A DNA stretch of 64,000 nt from contig CP096136.1 in NCBI GenBank assembly GCA_023213215.1, positions 558,001 to 622,000 of the forward strand, in the 5' to 3' direction. Within the stretch, counting starts at the first letter, position 1, and each line of letters starts with the position of its first letter. This stretch comes from Flavobacterium sp. JAD_PAG50586_2. GTDB taxonomy: Bacteria > Bacteroidota > Bacteroidia > Flavobacteriales > Flavobacteriaceae. The notes under the pieces were generated by a model, which ran no database searches, had not been told where the DNA came from, and saw only the letters and a list, made by a program, of their open reading frames with translations. This document shows, one piece after another, positions 34,610 through 44,569 of the stretch. The translations under genes and the position numbers were made by a program.

Positions 34610-37225
34610 ATGAAAATAGATAAAATACAAGCACTTCGCGGACCTAATATTTGGAGTGTTCAACGTAAAAAATTAATCCAAATGCGTCTTGATTTGGAGG
34701 AAATGGAACAATTTCCAACCAACAAAATCGACGGTTTTCGTGAAAGGATAGAAGCTATGTTCCCCACTATGATCGAGCATCGTTGCTCCGAAGGCACACG
34801 TGGTGGTTTCTTTTCCCGCATCGAACGCGGAACATGGATGGGACACGTAATTGAACATATTGCCTTGGAAATACAAACCTTGGCCGGAATGGAAACTGGC
34901 TTCGGAAGAACCCGTGAAACCAAAACACCCGGAATATACAATGTAGTTTTCAGCTACACCGAAGAAAATGTCGGAATGTTCGCTGCCGAAAGTGCCGTAA
35001 ATATTGCAAGAGCCTTAATAGACGGAACTGATTATGACCTTGAAGGTGATATCCAGAAAATGCGAGAAATCAGAGAACGTGTTCGTCTTGGCCCTTCAAC
35101 CGGAAGTATTGTTGAGGAGGCCGTAGCCAGAGATATTCCATGGATTAGATTAGGAACTAATTCGTTGGTACAATTAGGTTACGGAATCAACCAAATGCGT
35201 TTTCAGGCCACAATTACCTGCAAAACCAGCAGTATCGCAGTAGATATTGCCTGCAATAAGGAACAAACAAAAAAAATGCTGGATGCCAATTCGATTCCCG
35301 TTGCCAATGGTGGAATCGTTGTAGATGAAGACGATTTAGATGAAGTAATCAGAAAGATCGGTTTTCCAATTGTGCTAAAACCATTAGACGGAAACCACGG
35401 AAAAGGCGCTTCCATCAACGTAAAAACAAGGGAAGATGCCGTCGAAGGTTTAGCTTACGCCAAAAAATACAGCCACCGTGTCATTGTTGAAAAATTCATT
35501 ACCGGTTATGACTTCAGGGTTTTAGTTATCGATAACAAATTGGTTGCGGCTGCCAAACGGGAACCTGCGCATGTGAAAGGTGACGGAAAACAAACCATTC
35601 AGCAATTGATTGATGAAACCAATACAGACCCGCGTCGTGGTTACGGACACGAAAATGTCCTGACTCAAATCGACGTCGACCGCGATACAACGGATTTACT
35701 GGAAAAACTAAACTATACTTTAGAAACAGTTCCGAAGAAAGATGAAGTAGTTTACTTAAAATCTACAGCAAATCTAAGTACAGGAGGAACTTCCATAGAT
35801 GTAACTGATATGATGCACCCTGAAAACATCTTCCTTTGCGAAAGAATTTCAAGGGTAATTGGATTGGATGTTTGTGGTGTTGACATCATGGCAGAAAACC
35901 TAACTCAGCCACTTAAAGAAAACGGAGGTTGTATTTTGGAAGTTAACGCTGCGCCTGGTTTCAGGATGCACTTAGCGCCATCAGAAGGATTGCCAAGAAA
36001 TGTTGCCGCTCCGGTTATCGATATGCTTTATCCTCCGGGAAAACCAAGCCGTATCCCAATCATTGCCGTTACCGGAACCAATGGTAAGACCACCACTACC
36101 AGACTTATGGCGCACATTGTAAAAAACAATGGCTACAAAGTTGGTTTCACAACCTCGGACGGAATTTATGTCCAAAACCACATGATGGAAAAAGGAGACA
36201 CTACCGGCCCAATTTCAGCAGAATACATATTAAAAGACCCAACTGTGGAATTTGCCGTGTTGGAAACAGCCCGGGGTGGAATCCTACGTTCCGGACTTGG
36301 ATTCAGCCGATGCGACATTGCAATCATAACTAATATTCAGGAAGACCATTTAGGGTTGAGCGACATTCACACGCTGGATGATTTGGCCAGAGTGAAAAGC
36401 ACCGTTGTGAAAAGTGTCAAAAAAGATGGCTGGGCAATCTTAAATGCGGAAGACGATCAATGTTTGAGAATTGCAAACGAACTTAGCTGCAACGTGGCTT
36501 ACTTTGCAATGGACGAAAACAATCCAAAAGTCAAGCAGTTCTCCAAAGAAGGAAAAATTGTTGCCGTATGTGAAAACGGATTCATTACCATCAAAAAAGG
36601 CGAATGGAAAATGAGGGTTGAAAGAGCCACTCACGTTCCGTTGACAATGGGCGGAAAAGCCAAATTTATGATTGCCAATGTACTGGCTGCAACTTTAGCG
36701 GCTTATTTACAAGGCTTTAAAACAGAAGACATCAGCCTTTCATTACAGACATTCATTCCAAGTGCCGCTCAGACTCCGGGACGTATGAATATTTTTGAAT
36801 TCAAGAGATTCAAGGTTCTGATAGACTTTGCACACAATGCATCAGGATACAGAGGTGTTGAAGAATTCCTGACTTCTGTTGAGGCTACCAAAAAAATCGG
36901 AATCATTGCCGGTGTCGGTGACCGTCGTGATGAGGACATTAAAGAATGTGCTTCTATTGCCGCACGTATGTTCGATCATATTATCATCCGTCAGGAAAAA
37001 CACTTAAGAGGAAGAACCGAAGAGGAAATCATTGGTTTGATTATGGAAGGAATTGCTGAAAGCGGAAGAAATGTCACCCATGAAATCATCAAGAAAGAAG
37101 TGGAAGCCATAAAACATGCTATCGACAATGCGGAAGATGGAAGTTTCATTACCGCGTTAAGTGATGTCGTAACTAACGCCATAGAGATTGTTCAGGAATA
37201 TCTGGACAAGGAAAGCGAAGAATAA
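34610..37225 (+). CDS. cphA: Cyanophycin synthetase
   Basis: 871 residues, the normal CphA length. An N-terminal domain (1-160) is followed by an ATP-grasp domain (about 215-480; KKMLDANSIPVANGG, FPIVLKPLDGNHGKG, EVNAAPGFRMH) and a Mur-ligase domain with P-loop VTGTNGKTTTTRLM near residue 486, LETARGGILRSGLGF, NIQEDHLG and the glutamate ligase domain (TPGRMNIFEFKRFKVLIDFAHN). It polymerises aspartate and arginine into the cyanophycin storage peptide. No cyanophycinase (cphB) or isoaspartyl dipeptidase lies beside it in this window. A hairpin terminator follows. Confidence 0.96.
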   Translation: MKIDKIQALRGPNIWSVQRKKLIQMRLDLEEMEQFPTNKIDGFRERIEAMFPTMIEHRCSEGTRGGFFSRIERGTWMGHVIEHIALEIQTLAGMETGFGRTRETKTPGIYNVVFSYTEENVGMFAAESAVNIARALIDGTDYDLEGDIQKMREIRERVRLGPSTGSIVEEAVARDIPWIRLGTNSLVQLGYGINQMRFQATITCKTSSIAVDIACNKEQTKKMLDANSIPVANGGIVVDEDDLDEVIRKIGFPIVLKPLDGNHGKGASINVKTREDAVEGLAYAKKYSHRVIVEKFITGYDFRVLVIDNKLVAAAKREPAHVKGDGKQTIQQLIDETNTDPRRGYGHENVLTQIDVDRDTTDLLEKLNYTLETVPKKDEVVYLKSTANLSTGGTSIDVTDMMHPENIFLCERISRVIGLDVCGVDIMAENLTQPLKENGGCILEVNAAPGFRMHLAPSEGLPRNVAAPVIDMLYPPGKPSRIPIIAVTGTNGKTTTTRLMAHIVKNNGYKVGFTTSDGIYVQNHMMEKGDTTGPISAEYILKDPTVEFAVLETARGGILRSGLGFSRCDIAIITNIQEDHLGLSDIHTLDDLARVKSTVVKSVKKDGWAILNAEDDQCLRIANELSCNVAYFAMDENNPKVKQFSKEGKIVAVCENGFITIKKGEWKMRVERATHVPLTMGGKAKFMIANVLAATLAAYLQGFKTEDISLSLQTFIPSAAQTPGRMNIFEFKRFKVLIDFAHNASGYRGVEEFLTSVEATKKIGIIAGVGDRRDEDIKECASIAARMFDHIIIRQEKHLRGRTEEEIIGLIMEGIAESGRNVTHEIIKKEVEAIKHAIDNAEDGSFITALSDVVTNAIEIVQEYLDKESEE

Positions 37226-37237
37226 ACCAATAATACT

Positions 37238-37268
37238 AAAATCCCAGACCATAAAAGTTTGGGATTTT
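37238..37268 (+). terminator. Hairpin terminator after cphA
   Basis: AAAATCCCA (37238-37246) pairs with TGGGATTTT (37260-37268); the T run is short but the stem is perfect. Confidence 0.65.
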
Positions 37269-37282
37269 AAATTTTTAACCCA

Positions 37283-37756
37283 ATGAAAAAACTTCAATCC
37301 ATTTTAGACCAATTAGAATCGTACATTCCTAATTATGAAAAAACAAATCCTGCTGTATCTAACTCAACAATTGGCTGGCAGATTGACCACAGTTTATTAG
37401 TAATCAATAGTGTAATCGAACAACTCAAAATTTCCAATCCCGAAAATTATAAATGGAGATTCAATAAATATAGGGTCTTAATTAAAATCACAAATAAAAT
37501 TCCACGCGGAAAAGTACGGGTCCCAAAATCGGTAACGCCCATTGATATTGCAACGCTTGAAGTATTGAAATCCAAATTAGAAGTGGCAAAAAAGAATCTC
37601 ATCGATATGGAAAGCCTTCCTTCAAAAAGCTATTTTACACATCCATTTTTTGGAGATTTAAAATTAAAAACGACTATTTGGTTTTTGAAACTGCACACCA
37701 CACATCATCTTAAAATCATCACAGACATCCTTAAAATCAAAAACCCCGAAACATAA
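37283..37756 (+). CDS. DinB-superfamily (DUF1569-like) protein
   Basis: 157 residues. The helical-bundle pattern with three histidines is visible: GWQIDHSLLVINS (His in helix 2), SYFTHPFFGDL and KLHTTHHLKIITDIL (His pair in helix 4). This corresponds to the metal site of DinB/YfiT-like proteins, and the FTHPFFGDL motif is typical of DUF1569. Members are probable thiol transferases, but no activity is established. Its stop codon lies in the loop of the hairpin terminator at 37741. Confidence 0.75.
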   Translation: MKKLQSILDQLESYIPNYEKTNPAVSNSTIGWQIDHSLLVINSVIEQLKISNPENYKWRFNKYRVLIKITNKIPRGKVRVPKSVTPIDIATLEVLKSKLEVAKKNLIDMESLPSKSYFTHPFFGDLKLKTTIWFLKLHTTHHLKIITDILKIKNPET

Positions 37757-37768
37757 TTTCGGGGTTTT
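37741..37768. terminator. Bidirectional hairpin terminator
   Basis: An 11-base perfect stem, AAACCCCGAAA (37741-37751) and TTTCGGGGTTT (37757-37767), with the loop containing the stop codon of the 37283 gene. It separates that gene from the convergent adhesin gene ending at 37791. Confidence 0.8.
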
Positions 37769-37790
37769 CCTTTATCTGAAAAAACTAAAG

Positions 37791-40700
37791 TTATTCCTTA
37801 ATAACCTTAAAGCTCTTCATCACATTTTCTGAGCTTACCTTTACCAGATAAGTTGCCGATGGAAGTCGGGACATATCAATTTGTGTACTATTTGCATTAA
37901 CATTGCTGCTCAATACCTTTTGCCCAATCATATTGAAAACCGAAACTTCACTCATTTCATTTGTATACTCAACAATCAGCATATTAGTTACCGGATTTGG
38001 ATACAATCTAAAATTCCTTATATCAAAATCTTTCGTTCCTAATTCGGTTACGGTAATACAATCTGAAGTCGCAGTACAGGTTCCAAGAGTTACTACTACT
38101 TCGTAATCCCCAACGACTAATGGCGTGTAGGTTTGAGATGTTGCTCCGTCTATTAATGTATTTGGGCAGATAAACCATTGGTAAGTGGCACCCGCCTGCG
38201 TTGCTGTAATAATTCCCTGATTTTGTGTAATCTCGTTGTTTGGAGCAGGATTGACAGATACAGTAGTTACTGTTGAGTCAGAAGAGGAACAACCATTAGT
38301 AGTTACTGCTACTGAATAATTTCCGGCTGATGAAACGGTAATAGACTGCGTTGTTGCTCCCGTAGACCAAACATTACCTGTTGCTGATGAAGATGTCAAA
38401 ATAACGCTTCCTCCTGAACAGAAGGTTGTTGCACTTTCCTCAGTAATTGTCGGTGTTGCCGGAATGTCATTAACCGTTACGATTGTATCTGCTGATGCCG
38501 ATGAAGAACATCCTGAGTTGGTTACTGTAACCGAATAATTTCCACCAGCCGAAACGGTGATAGCTTGCGTAGTCGCTCCATTAGACCAAACATTTCCTGT
38601 TGCAGATGATGAATTCAATGTAACACTTCCGCCTGTACAGAAAGTTGTCGCTCCCGATACCGAAATTGTGGGCGATGATGGAATCGGATTTACGGTAACC
38701 ACAGTATCAGTTGATGCTCCGGAAGTACATCCCGATGCAGTCACAGCAACAGAATAATTTCCAGATGAGGAAACTGTTATGGATTCAGTAGTTGCTCCCG
38801 TTGACCAAACATTTCCTGTTGCAGATGATGATGTCAATATAACGCTTCCACCCGTACAGAATGTTGTCGCTCCCGATACCGAAATTGTGGGCGATGATGG
38901 AATCGGATTTACGGTAACCACAGTATCATCCGATGATGCCGATGAACAACCGTTTGTTGTAACGGCCACCGAATAATTTCCGGCAGACGAAACGGTAATA
39001 GCTTGCGTCGTTGCACCACTTGACCAGATGTTTCCGGTCGCAGCCGATGACGTTAAAACAACACTTCCACCTGTACAGAAAGTTGTTAAACCATTGGCAT
39101 TTATAGTTGGTGTGGTCGGAGCTGCATTTATTGTTACTATTACTGGTTCGATATCAGAACAAGTTCCTACAGAACTCTTAATATAATAAGTTCCACTAAC
39201 AATAATAGCATTCGGGTTAAGTAATGCGGCTGTTGCTGAAGCATTTGTCCAATAGGTAAGCGTGCCTCCGCCTGTACTACCTGCGGTAACTTGCGGCAAG
39301 GTAATATCAACTGCAACTGGCGCGCAAACTGGTGCCGGATTAGTAACTAACAATACTGGTGTTGGGTTTACATTAATTAGTCTTCCTGCAGAAGTTGTCG
39401 AAGTACATCCATTTACAGTAGATGTTACTGTATAAATTCCTGAAGTTGTAACTGTTATAGCCTGAGTCGTTTCGCCGTTAGACCAAAGATTTCCTGTAGT
39501 TGCGCTTGAAGTTAGGATTGTACTTCCGCCTTCACAAAAAGACGTTGCGCCTGTTACGGTAATTGTTGGCCTGGCCGGAATTGTATTAACTGTAACAGTA
39601 GTAACTTCCGATACAGCGGATGTACACGTGCCATTATTTACTCTAACAGTATAATTTCCGGTAGCAGAAACTGTGATTGATTGCGTAGTAGCTCCTGTTG
39701 ACCAGGTATTTCCTGTCGCCGACGATGATGTCAAAACAACATTTCCACCCGTACATAAAGTAGTTGAACCCGAAGCCGAAATTGTAGGCGTAACAGGCAA
39801 TGGATTGACAGTTACAGTAGTAATTGCCGATGGAGCGGAATTGCAACCTCCGTTATTGTATAGTACGGAATAGCTTCCTGATGTCGAAACTGTAATAGCT
39901 CTTGTAGTGGCTCCATTAGACCAAAGGTTTCCTGTTAGTGCTGATGAAGTAAGCGTCACGCTTCCTCCTTGGCAAAAGGTCAGAGACCCGCTTGTGATGG
40001 TTGGAGCTGTAGGTGGCGCCGTGATAGTGATTGTTATTGGTGCCGATATAGGCGAATTACAAGTTCCATTATTAACGGAAACCCAATAATTGCCAGAGGC
40101 CTGGGCCGTAATAGACTGTGTAGTTTCTCCTGTCGACCATACGTTACCTGTCGCAGCCGATGATGTAAGCACAACACTTCCACCTACGCAGAACGAAGTT
40201 GGTCCTGCCGCGGTAATTGTAGCGGTTTGTGCTGTGAAAATTGCAGTAATGGTATGGCTGGCTGTTACACCTGTAAAAGTATAAGTCGTAATGGTACCTT
40301 GCGAAACACCATCAACTAGAACATCTGAAACTACAAAACCACAATTGGCCGTAATGTTGTAAGATTGATTTCCTCCAACGGCTACCGAAGTAGTACCAGC
40401 CGGAGTAATAGTTCCTCCTGTTCCGGCAGCTGCCGATATCGAATAACCACTCACATTGATTTCTTGTGCACCTATTGCTGGATTTGTTGTGCTTCTTGGA
40501 TTGCAATCGATATCTGTTGTTACAGAAGCAATTGGTATACCCGGCGTTGCTTCGATGATTGGATTGCTACCCACCAGGAGATGCAAATCGTTTGGAGCAA
40601 CGAACACTGGAGCCACTTCGATCGAATTGCTGTCGCGTGAGGTTGCAGCCGTCCAATCGGCCAAAGTTGCATAGCTCGTTCCTGCATTGTTCGAAAGGCT

Positions 40701-43001
40701 GCCCGAACGGAATCCGCCGTCTTGAGCACCCGCGCTGTAGAATACGTTGTTGTCTGAAACTAAATTAGCGAACGTCATGCTCAGCGTTCCGAATGCGTAC
40801 GTTTTCACAAAGCCGCCGCCCGTAGCGATCTGGGTAGTCGAAATGATGTTGTTTCTCATTTCAACAGAAGGATCTAGACCCGAAATTGCGATGCCATAGC
40901 TTGGCGATTGGTTGGTGCGCGATCCTCGGTCGCCGTACAGCGAAATCGTGTTGTGGTAAAGTTTGGTCTCAGAGGCAACAGCCCCAACAACCCAAATCCC
41001 TGCCACGTGGTAGGTGAATTGAGACAGACCAGATACATTACTGATCATGTTGTTCTTCACGATATTTGGCGTACCAAATGCTGTTCCCGAAATCGCAATT
41101 CCTGCTGTAGAACCTCCAAGATCGACGGTGCTCACTACGCCCGTAATCCAGTTGTTGGCGACCAAAGCGCCACTGATTCCACCACTCGTTACAGAAGTCG
41201 CGTAAGCCTGCGAAGCACCTATTGCCAAGCCAACGGTCTCACTCAAATCAGAAGTCGTGTTCTGGATGTTGACTTTATTGAATGTGACCTGCGGATTCGT
41301 CTCATTGAAGATGATAATCGCACTTCTAGATACACGGTCTGCTCCAGTAGTCGAAATATCATTACCCGTCACAACTAAGTTGGTGTTCGGATTGGATGTG
41401 GTGGAACCCGAAGAATAAATCCCGATACTGGCTTTTTTGACCGAACAGTTCACAACACGGCTATTTTGGTTGTTGACCAAAGACGGAATAGAATTGCTGT
41501 GCGGAAACACACGGAACATCGCCCCATATCCGACGCTAGGACTGGCCCCTACGAGATTTACATTTTTGATTGTATTATTATAAGCTCCTGTGGTTGATGA
41601 TGTGAACAATACCGCAGCAGTCGTTCCGATCGAGTTGTTCACAATGGTAAGCTGACGCAAAGTAGCGTCTCCACCGATCTGGCAACTTGCCACTTCCGCG
41701 CCTACAAGCGATCCGTTTATCGTCACGTTATCGGTTCCGTCGAATCGAATCAGACCCAGATTGGAAGTTGTACCAAGCGCGCCTGTTATTGTTCTGGCTC
41801 CGCCAAAAGGTTGGATCAGCACTGCATGCCCGCCTGCGATTTCATTAAGCCCATTACTTCCGGTTTCGCCTGTCAAATCAGAAATAATATTGATCGTAAT
41901 CGGACCTGAAACACCGTCAACACGGTTGTTGATGGCTTGAAAAATACCGCCAGTGTTGGTCAACGATGGGTAATTTCCGCCAGTTCCAACGGTATAGGTT
42001 CCGTTCATCGGAGGCAGCACATCGGTCACGGTCACTACGCTTGCAGTCGGCCCTACAAAGGTGGTTCCGACCGGATTGGAAAGCGTGATGTTGATCGTCT
42101 CGGCATTATCCTGAATGAAATCGGCCAATGTCGTAATGGAAATCATCTTTGGCGTCATATCGCCATCTGCCCAAGTGAGCGTTCCAGACGTGGCGTTATA
42201 ATCGGTACCTGCGATTGCAGTTCCATTGCTTGTTGCGTAATCGACAGACACGGTTCCTGTTGATCCTCCGCTGCGATTGACGGCAAAGGTTTTTGTCCGG
42301 TTTTCAAGCATTGTATCCGTTGTATAGTCGAGCGATATTGTTCCCACATCGCCTGGCGTGTTGTATAAAATTTGGATGTTGGGTTTGGATGCGATTACCG
42401 TTCCGTTACTTGGGAATGTCGCGGCAATGTTGCTATTCCAGTATTGTGTTTGATTCTGTGAAGTATCTGACCAACGGAAGGCTTTGGTTGCGGGACCGTC
42501 AGCATTACTTTCTTCATAATTGGTCCCGACCAAAATCTGCAGGTTGGTTCCTGTATATTCGAACGGAGTGGTAAATGGAATGGTGACCCATTTCCCCGCC
42601 TGAAAATCAGCTGCAGGAAGCGTGCCGGAATAAACTAAAGTGGAGCCTAGGACTGCTGTGGCGTTGTAGAATCCTGCACTGTACGAACTTAAACTGACAT
42701 TTTTCAGGTATACAAACACCGGAAGGTTAACCGTAGTAGATGCAATCTGACAATAATAGCGAATGCCCGTGATCATCGTTCCTGAAGTGATATTCATTTG
42801 GGAACTATTATAGACAGACAGCGTACGATCATAGCCATAAAAAGCCCCTAATGGTCTGTTACTGGTTGACGTATAAGTATTCCCCGCAGGAATGGTCAGC
42901 TGCGCCAAAATGTTTTGGCAACCCAATAGGAGCGCCATAATGAATAATGATTTCCATACAGAAACCTGATTCATTTTACTGGAATTGTAATAGTGTTTCA
43001 A
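37791..43001 (-). CDS. Large mosaic T9SS type A surface adhesin with Calx-beta, beta-helix and 73-residue repeats
   Basis: 1736 residues. The signal peptide ends near ILAQ (residue 34). The order is: a jelly-roll-like N-terminal domain; a Calx-beta domain (VSVDYATSNGTAIAGTDY..., ETINITLSNPVGT) at about 220-330; a parallel beta-helix-like region with many Asn and short strands (about 340-860); an InlB-type repeat (GGTITPAGTTSVAVGG...); eight cysteine-containing repeats of about 73 residues (TTFCTGGSVxLTSSSATGNxWSxGATTQxITV), interrupted once; and a type A sorting domain (FRLYPNPVTNMLIVEY ... VSVFNMIGQKV ... LPSATYLVKVSS). Exported by T9SS and displayed on the surface; it probably binds a polymer or another cell. 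The first half has a clearly higher GC content than the repeats. Confidence 0.9.
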   Translation of the reverse strand: MKHYYNSSKMNQVSVWKSLFIMALLLGCQNILAQLTIPAGNTYTSTSNRPLGAFYGYDRTLSVYNSSQMNITSGTMITGIRYYCQIASTTVNLPVFVYLKNVSLSSYSAGFYNATAVLGSTLVYSGTLPAADFQAGKWVTIPFTTPFEYTGTNLQILVGTNYEESNADGPATKAFRWSDTSQNQTQYWNSNIAATFPSNGTVIASKPNIQILYNTPGDVGTISLDYTTDTMLENRTKTFAVNRSGGSTGTVSVDYATSNGTAIAGTDYNATSGTLTWADGDMTPKMISITTLADFIQDNAETINITLSNPVGTTFVGPTASVVTVTDVLPPMNGTYTVGTGGNYPSLTNTGGIFQAINNRVDGVSGPITINIISDLTGETGSNGLNEIAGGHAVLIQPFGGARTITGALGTTSNLGLIRFDGTDNVTINGSLVGAEVASCQIGGDATLRQLTIVNNSIGTTAAVLFTSSTTGAYNNTIKNVNLVGASPSVGYGAMFRVFPHSNSIPSLVNNQNSRVVNCSVKKASIGIYSSGSTTSNPNTNLVVTGNDISTTGADRVSRSAIIIFNETNPQVTFNKVNIQNTTSDLSETVGLAIGASQAYATSVTSGGISGALVANNWITGVVSTVDLGGSTAGIAISGTAFGTPNIVKNNMISNVSGLSQFTYHVAGIWVVGAVASETKLYHNTISLYGDRGSRTNQSPSYGIAISGLDPSVEMRNNIISTTQIATGGGFVKTYAFGTLSMTFANLVSDNNVFYSAGAQDGGFRSGSLSNNAGTSYATLADWTAATSRDSNSIEVAPVFVAPNDLHLLVGSNPIIEATPGIPIASVTTDIDCNPRSTTNPAIGAQEINVSGYSISAAAGTGGTITPAGTTSVAVGGNQSYNITANCGFVVSDVLVDGVSQGTITTYTFTGVTASHTITAIFTAQTATITAAGPTSFCVGGSVVLTSSAATGNVWSTGETTQSITAQASGNYWVSVNNGTCNSPISAPITITITAPPTAPTITSGSLTFCQGGSVTLTSSALTGNLWSNGATTRAITVSTSGSYSVLYNNGGCNSAPSAITTVTVNPLPVTPTISASGSTTLCTGGNVVLTSSSATGNTWSTGATTQSITVSATGNYTVRVNNGTCTSAVSEVTTVTVNTIPARPTITVTGATSFCEGGSTILTSSATTGNLWSNGETTQAITVTTSGIYTVTSTVNGCTSTTSAGRLINVNPTPVLLVTNPAPVCAPVAVDITLPQVTAGSTGGGTLTYWTNASATAALLNPNAIIVSGTYYIKSSVGTCSDIEPVIVTINAAPTTPTINANGLTTFCTGGSVVLTSSAATGNIWSSGATTQAITVSSAGNYSVAVTTNGCSSASSDDTVVTVNPIPSSPTISVSGATTFCTGGSVILTSSSATGNVWSTGATTESITVSSSGNYSVAVTASGCTSGASTDTVVTVNPIPSSPTISVSGATTFCTGGSVTLNSSSATGNVWSNGATTQAITVSAGGNYSVTVTNSGCSSSASADTIVTVNDIPATPTITEESATTFCSGGSVILTSSSATGNVWSTGATTQSITVSSAGNYSVAVTTNGCSSSDSTVTTVSVNPAPNNEITQNQGIITATQAGATYQWFICPNTLIDGATSQTYTPLVVGDYEVVVTLGTCTATSDCITVTELGTKDFDIRNFRLYPNPVTNMLIVEYTNEMSEVSVFNMIGQKVLSSNVNANSTQIDMSRLPSATYLVKVSSENVMKSFKVIKE
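38230..40230 (-). repeat. Tandem 219-base coding repeats in the adhesin gene
   Basis: Eight copies of a 73-codon unit. The copies nearest the 3' end are the most alike: one stretch of about 60 bases beginning at 38650 recurs at 38870 with hardly a change, 220 bases away. Recent unit duplication or gene conversion is likely, and collapse in short-read assembly is a risk. Confidence 0.8.
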
Positions 43002-43225
43002 GGTAATAAATTTGTTAAAATTGTTTTTCTAGGGTATTTTCTACGGGCTAATTTTTTCGAGTGCCAAACATAAGGAATTTATCTTTAGATAATCACCTTA
43101 AAATTTTTATACTATTCAAAATTATCAACAACAAAAGCGCAGAAAGTGAATCGAAAATACAATAAAAAATTACCATCAGATTTTTAATGTACATTCGATG
43201 GGGATTTTAACAAATTCGTAGAAAG
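43002..43225. other. 224-base intergenic region upstream of the adhesin gene
   Basis: AT-rich spacer between the adhesin start and the end of the gene at 43226. I see no open frame of note, no strong hairpin and no certain promoter box. Confidence 0.3.
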
Positions 43226-44518
43226 TTAATGGATATTCGTTGCGGACAATATACCTAAGTTAAGTTTTCTGAGGTTTTTTCTGGCTGCCGGAAACAGCAC
43301 ATTATTCAATATCAACCGAAATCCCGGGGAATTTGGATGCAGGTCTAAAACAGTTGGTTCGTCACCTACCCTATGTTGATAATCTTCCGGGTCGTGCCCG
43401 CCATAAAAAGTGAAAAATCCTTTTCCTTTTTGCCCATGGATATAACGTGCCTCATCATTGAGTTCATTTTTCGCAAGAACCAATACATTTGATTTGATCA
43501 ACTCACTGTCAAATGCTGTGGTTTGTCCCATAAAGCCTTTTATAAGCTGGGTGTGGTTTTGGCAAAGCATAGTCGGAATAACATCCCATTTTGCTGAAAA
43601 TTCCATCAAAGTGAAATAATCTTTCTCAAAAGGAATACGGCGTTTTTCAGTCATATCAATATCCGAAAACTCATAATGCTCCGGCTTTCTGTTTAAAATA
43701 AAATTCTTGAAAGCAAAGGTTTTGTTATAATCAATTTTGGATTGATAATTAGCTTCACTATCATCACCGTCAAACATGGGTTCACAGATATCAACACCTT
43801 CAGCAGACAAAGCAATATCAAAACTATCTGTTGCCGAACACATTGCAAACATAAATCCGCCACCGATAACGAAATCCCGTATCTTTTTAGCCACAGCCAA
43901 TTTATCCTGGGAAACTTTTGCAAACCCTAATTTGGCTGCTAAAGCTTCGGCTTCTTTCTTTTGATCGATATACCACGGTGCGTTTCTATATGCACCATAA
44001 AATTTACCATATTGTCCTGTAAAATCTTCATGATGCAAATGCAGCCAATCGTATAACAGCAATTGATCACTCATAACCTCTTCGTCATATACCACTTTAA
44101 ACGGAATTTCGGCATAAGTCAAAACCATAGTAACCGCATCGTCCCATGGCTGTTTTCCTGGTGGCGAATAGACCGCAACCTTCGGAGCCTTTTCCAATAC
44201 TACGGTTTCCATATTTTGTGACGGACTGGAAATATCGGCAAGTATCGATTGCATTTCGCCATCTGATAAGACTTCAAAACTTACACCTCTGATTTGGCAT
44301 TCCTTTCTGATTTCCGGAACATCTGGCAACAAAAAGGAACCGCCTCGATAGTTTAACAGCCAACTGGCTTTGTATTGCTTATCCAATGCCCAATAGGTTA
44401 TTCCGTATGCCTTTAAATGATTCTTTTGCGTAGTATCATCCATTGGCAGCAAAATGAAATTTGCCTTAACGGAAAAGGAAATCAGGATTAGAAATAGGTA
44501 TAGTGACTTTTTGAACAT
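43226..44518 (-). CDS. Exported protein with class I amidotransferase-like features, function unknown
   Basis: 430 residues from the ATG at 44518 (MFKKSLYLFLILISFSVKA, a signal peptide); an earlier in-frame start at 44539 only adds seven residues. Conserved-looking blocks are VAVYSPPGKQPWDDAVTMVL, HLHHEDFTGQYGKFYG, GGGFMFAMCSATDSFDIAL, GDDSEANYQ and FFTFYGGHDPEDYQH. The GGGFMFAMC cysteine after a strand, with later histidines, resembles glutamine-amidotransferase-like folds such as ThuA-type proteins. Homologues I recall are often labelled asparagine synthetase B, but no ATP-pyrophosphatase motif is present, so that name is not supported. Exported, probably periplasmic. Confidence 0.7.
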   Translation of the reverse strand: MFKKSLYLFLILISFSVKANFILLPMDDTTQKNHLKAYGITYWALDKQYKASWLLNYRGGSFLLPDVPEIRKECQIRGVSFEVLSDGEMQSILADISSPSQNMETVVLEKAPKVAVYSPPGKQPWDDAVTMVLTYAEIPFKVVYDEEVMSDQLLLYDWLHLHHEDFTGQYGKFYGAYRNAPWYIDQKKEAEALAAKLGFAKVSQDKLAVAKKIRDFVIGGGFMFAMCSATDSFDIALSAEGVDICEPMFDGDDSEANYQSKIDYNKTFAFKNFILNRKPEHYEFSDIDMTEKRRIPFEKDYFTLMEFSAKWDVIPTMLCQNHTQLIKGFMGQTTAFDSELIKSNVLVLAKNELNDEARYIHGQKGKGFFTFYGGHDPEDYQHRVGDEPTVLDLHPNSPGFRLILNNVLFPAARKNLRKLNLGILSATNIH

Positions 44519-44569
44519 TTTGTAAAATAATAAAACCAAAGATAATAGTTTTACTGTGAACTAAATCAT

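Noticed and set aside
38230-40230. 219-base repeats considered as a CRISPR or mobile element
   Set aside because: They are coding repeats of an adhesin with constant frame and conserved cysteines.
40908-41378. 156-codon plus-strand frame in the mosaic adhesin
   Set aside because: A shadow of the coding strand in the GC-rich part; the product is Arg/Cys/Ser-rich and has no start signal.
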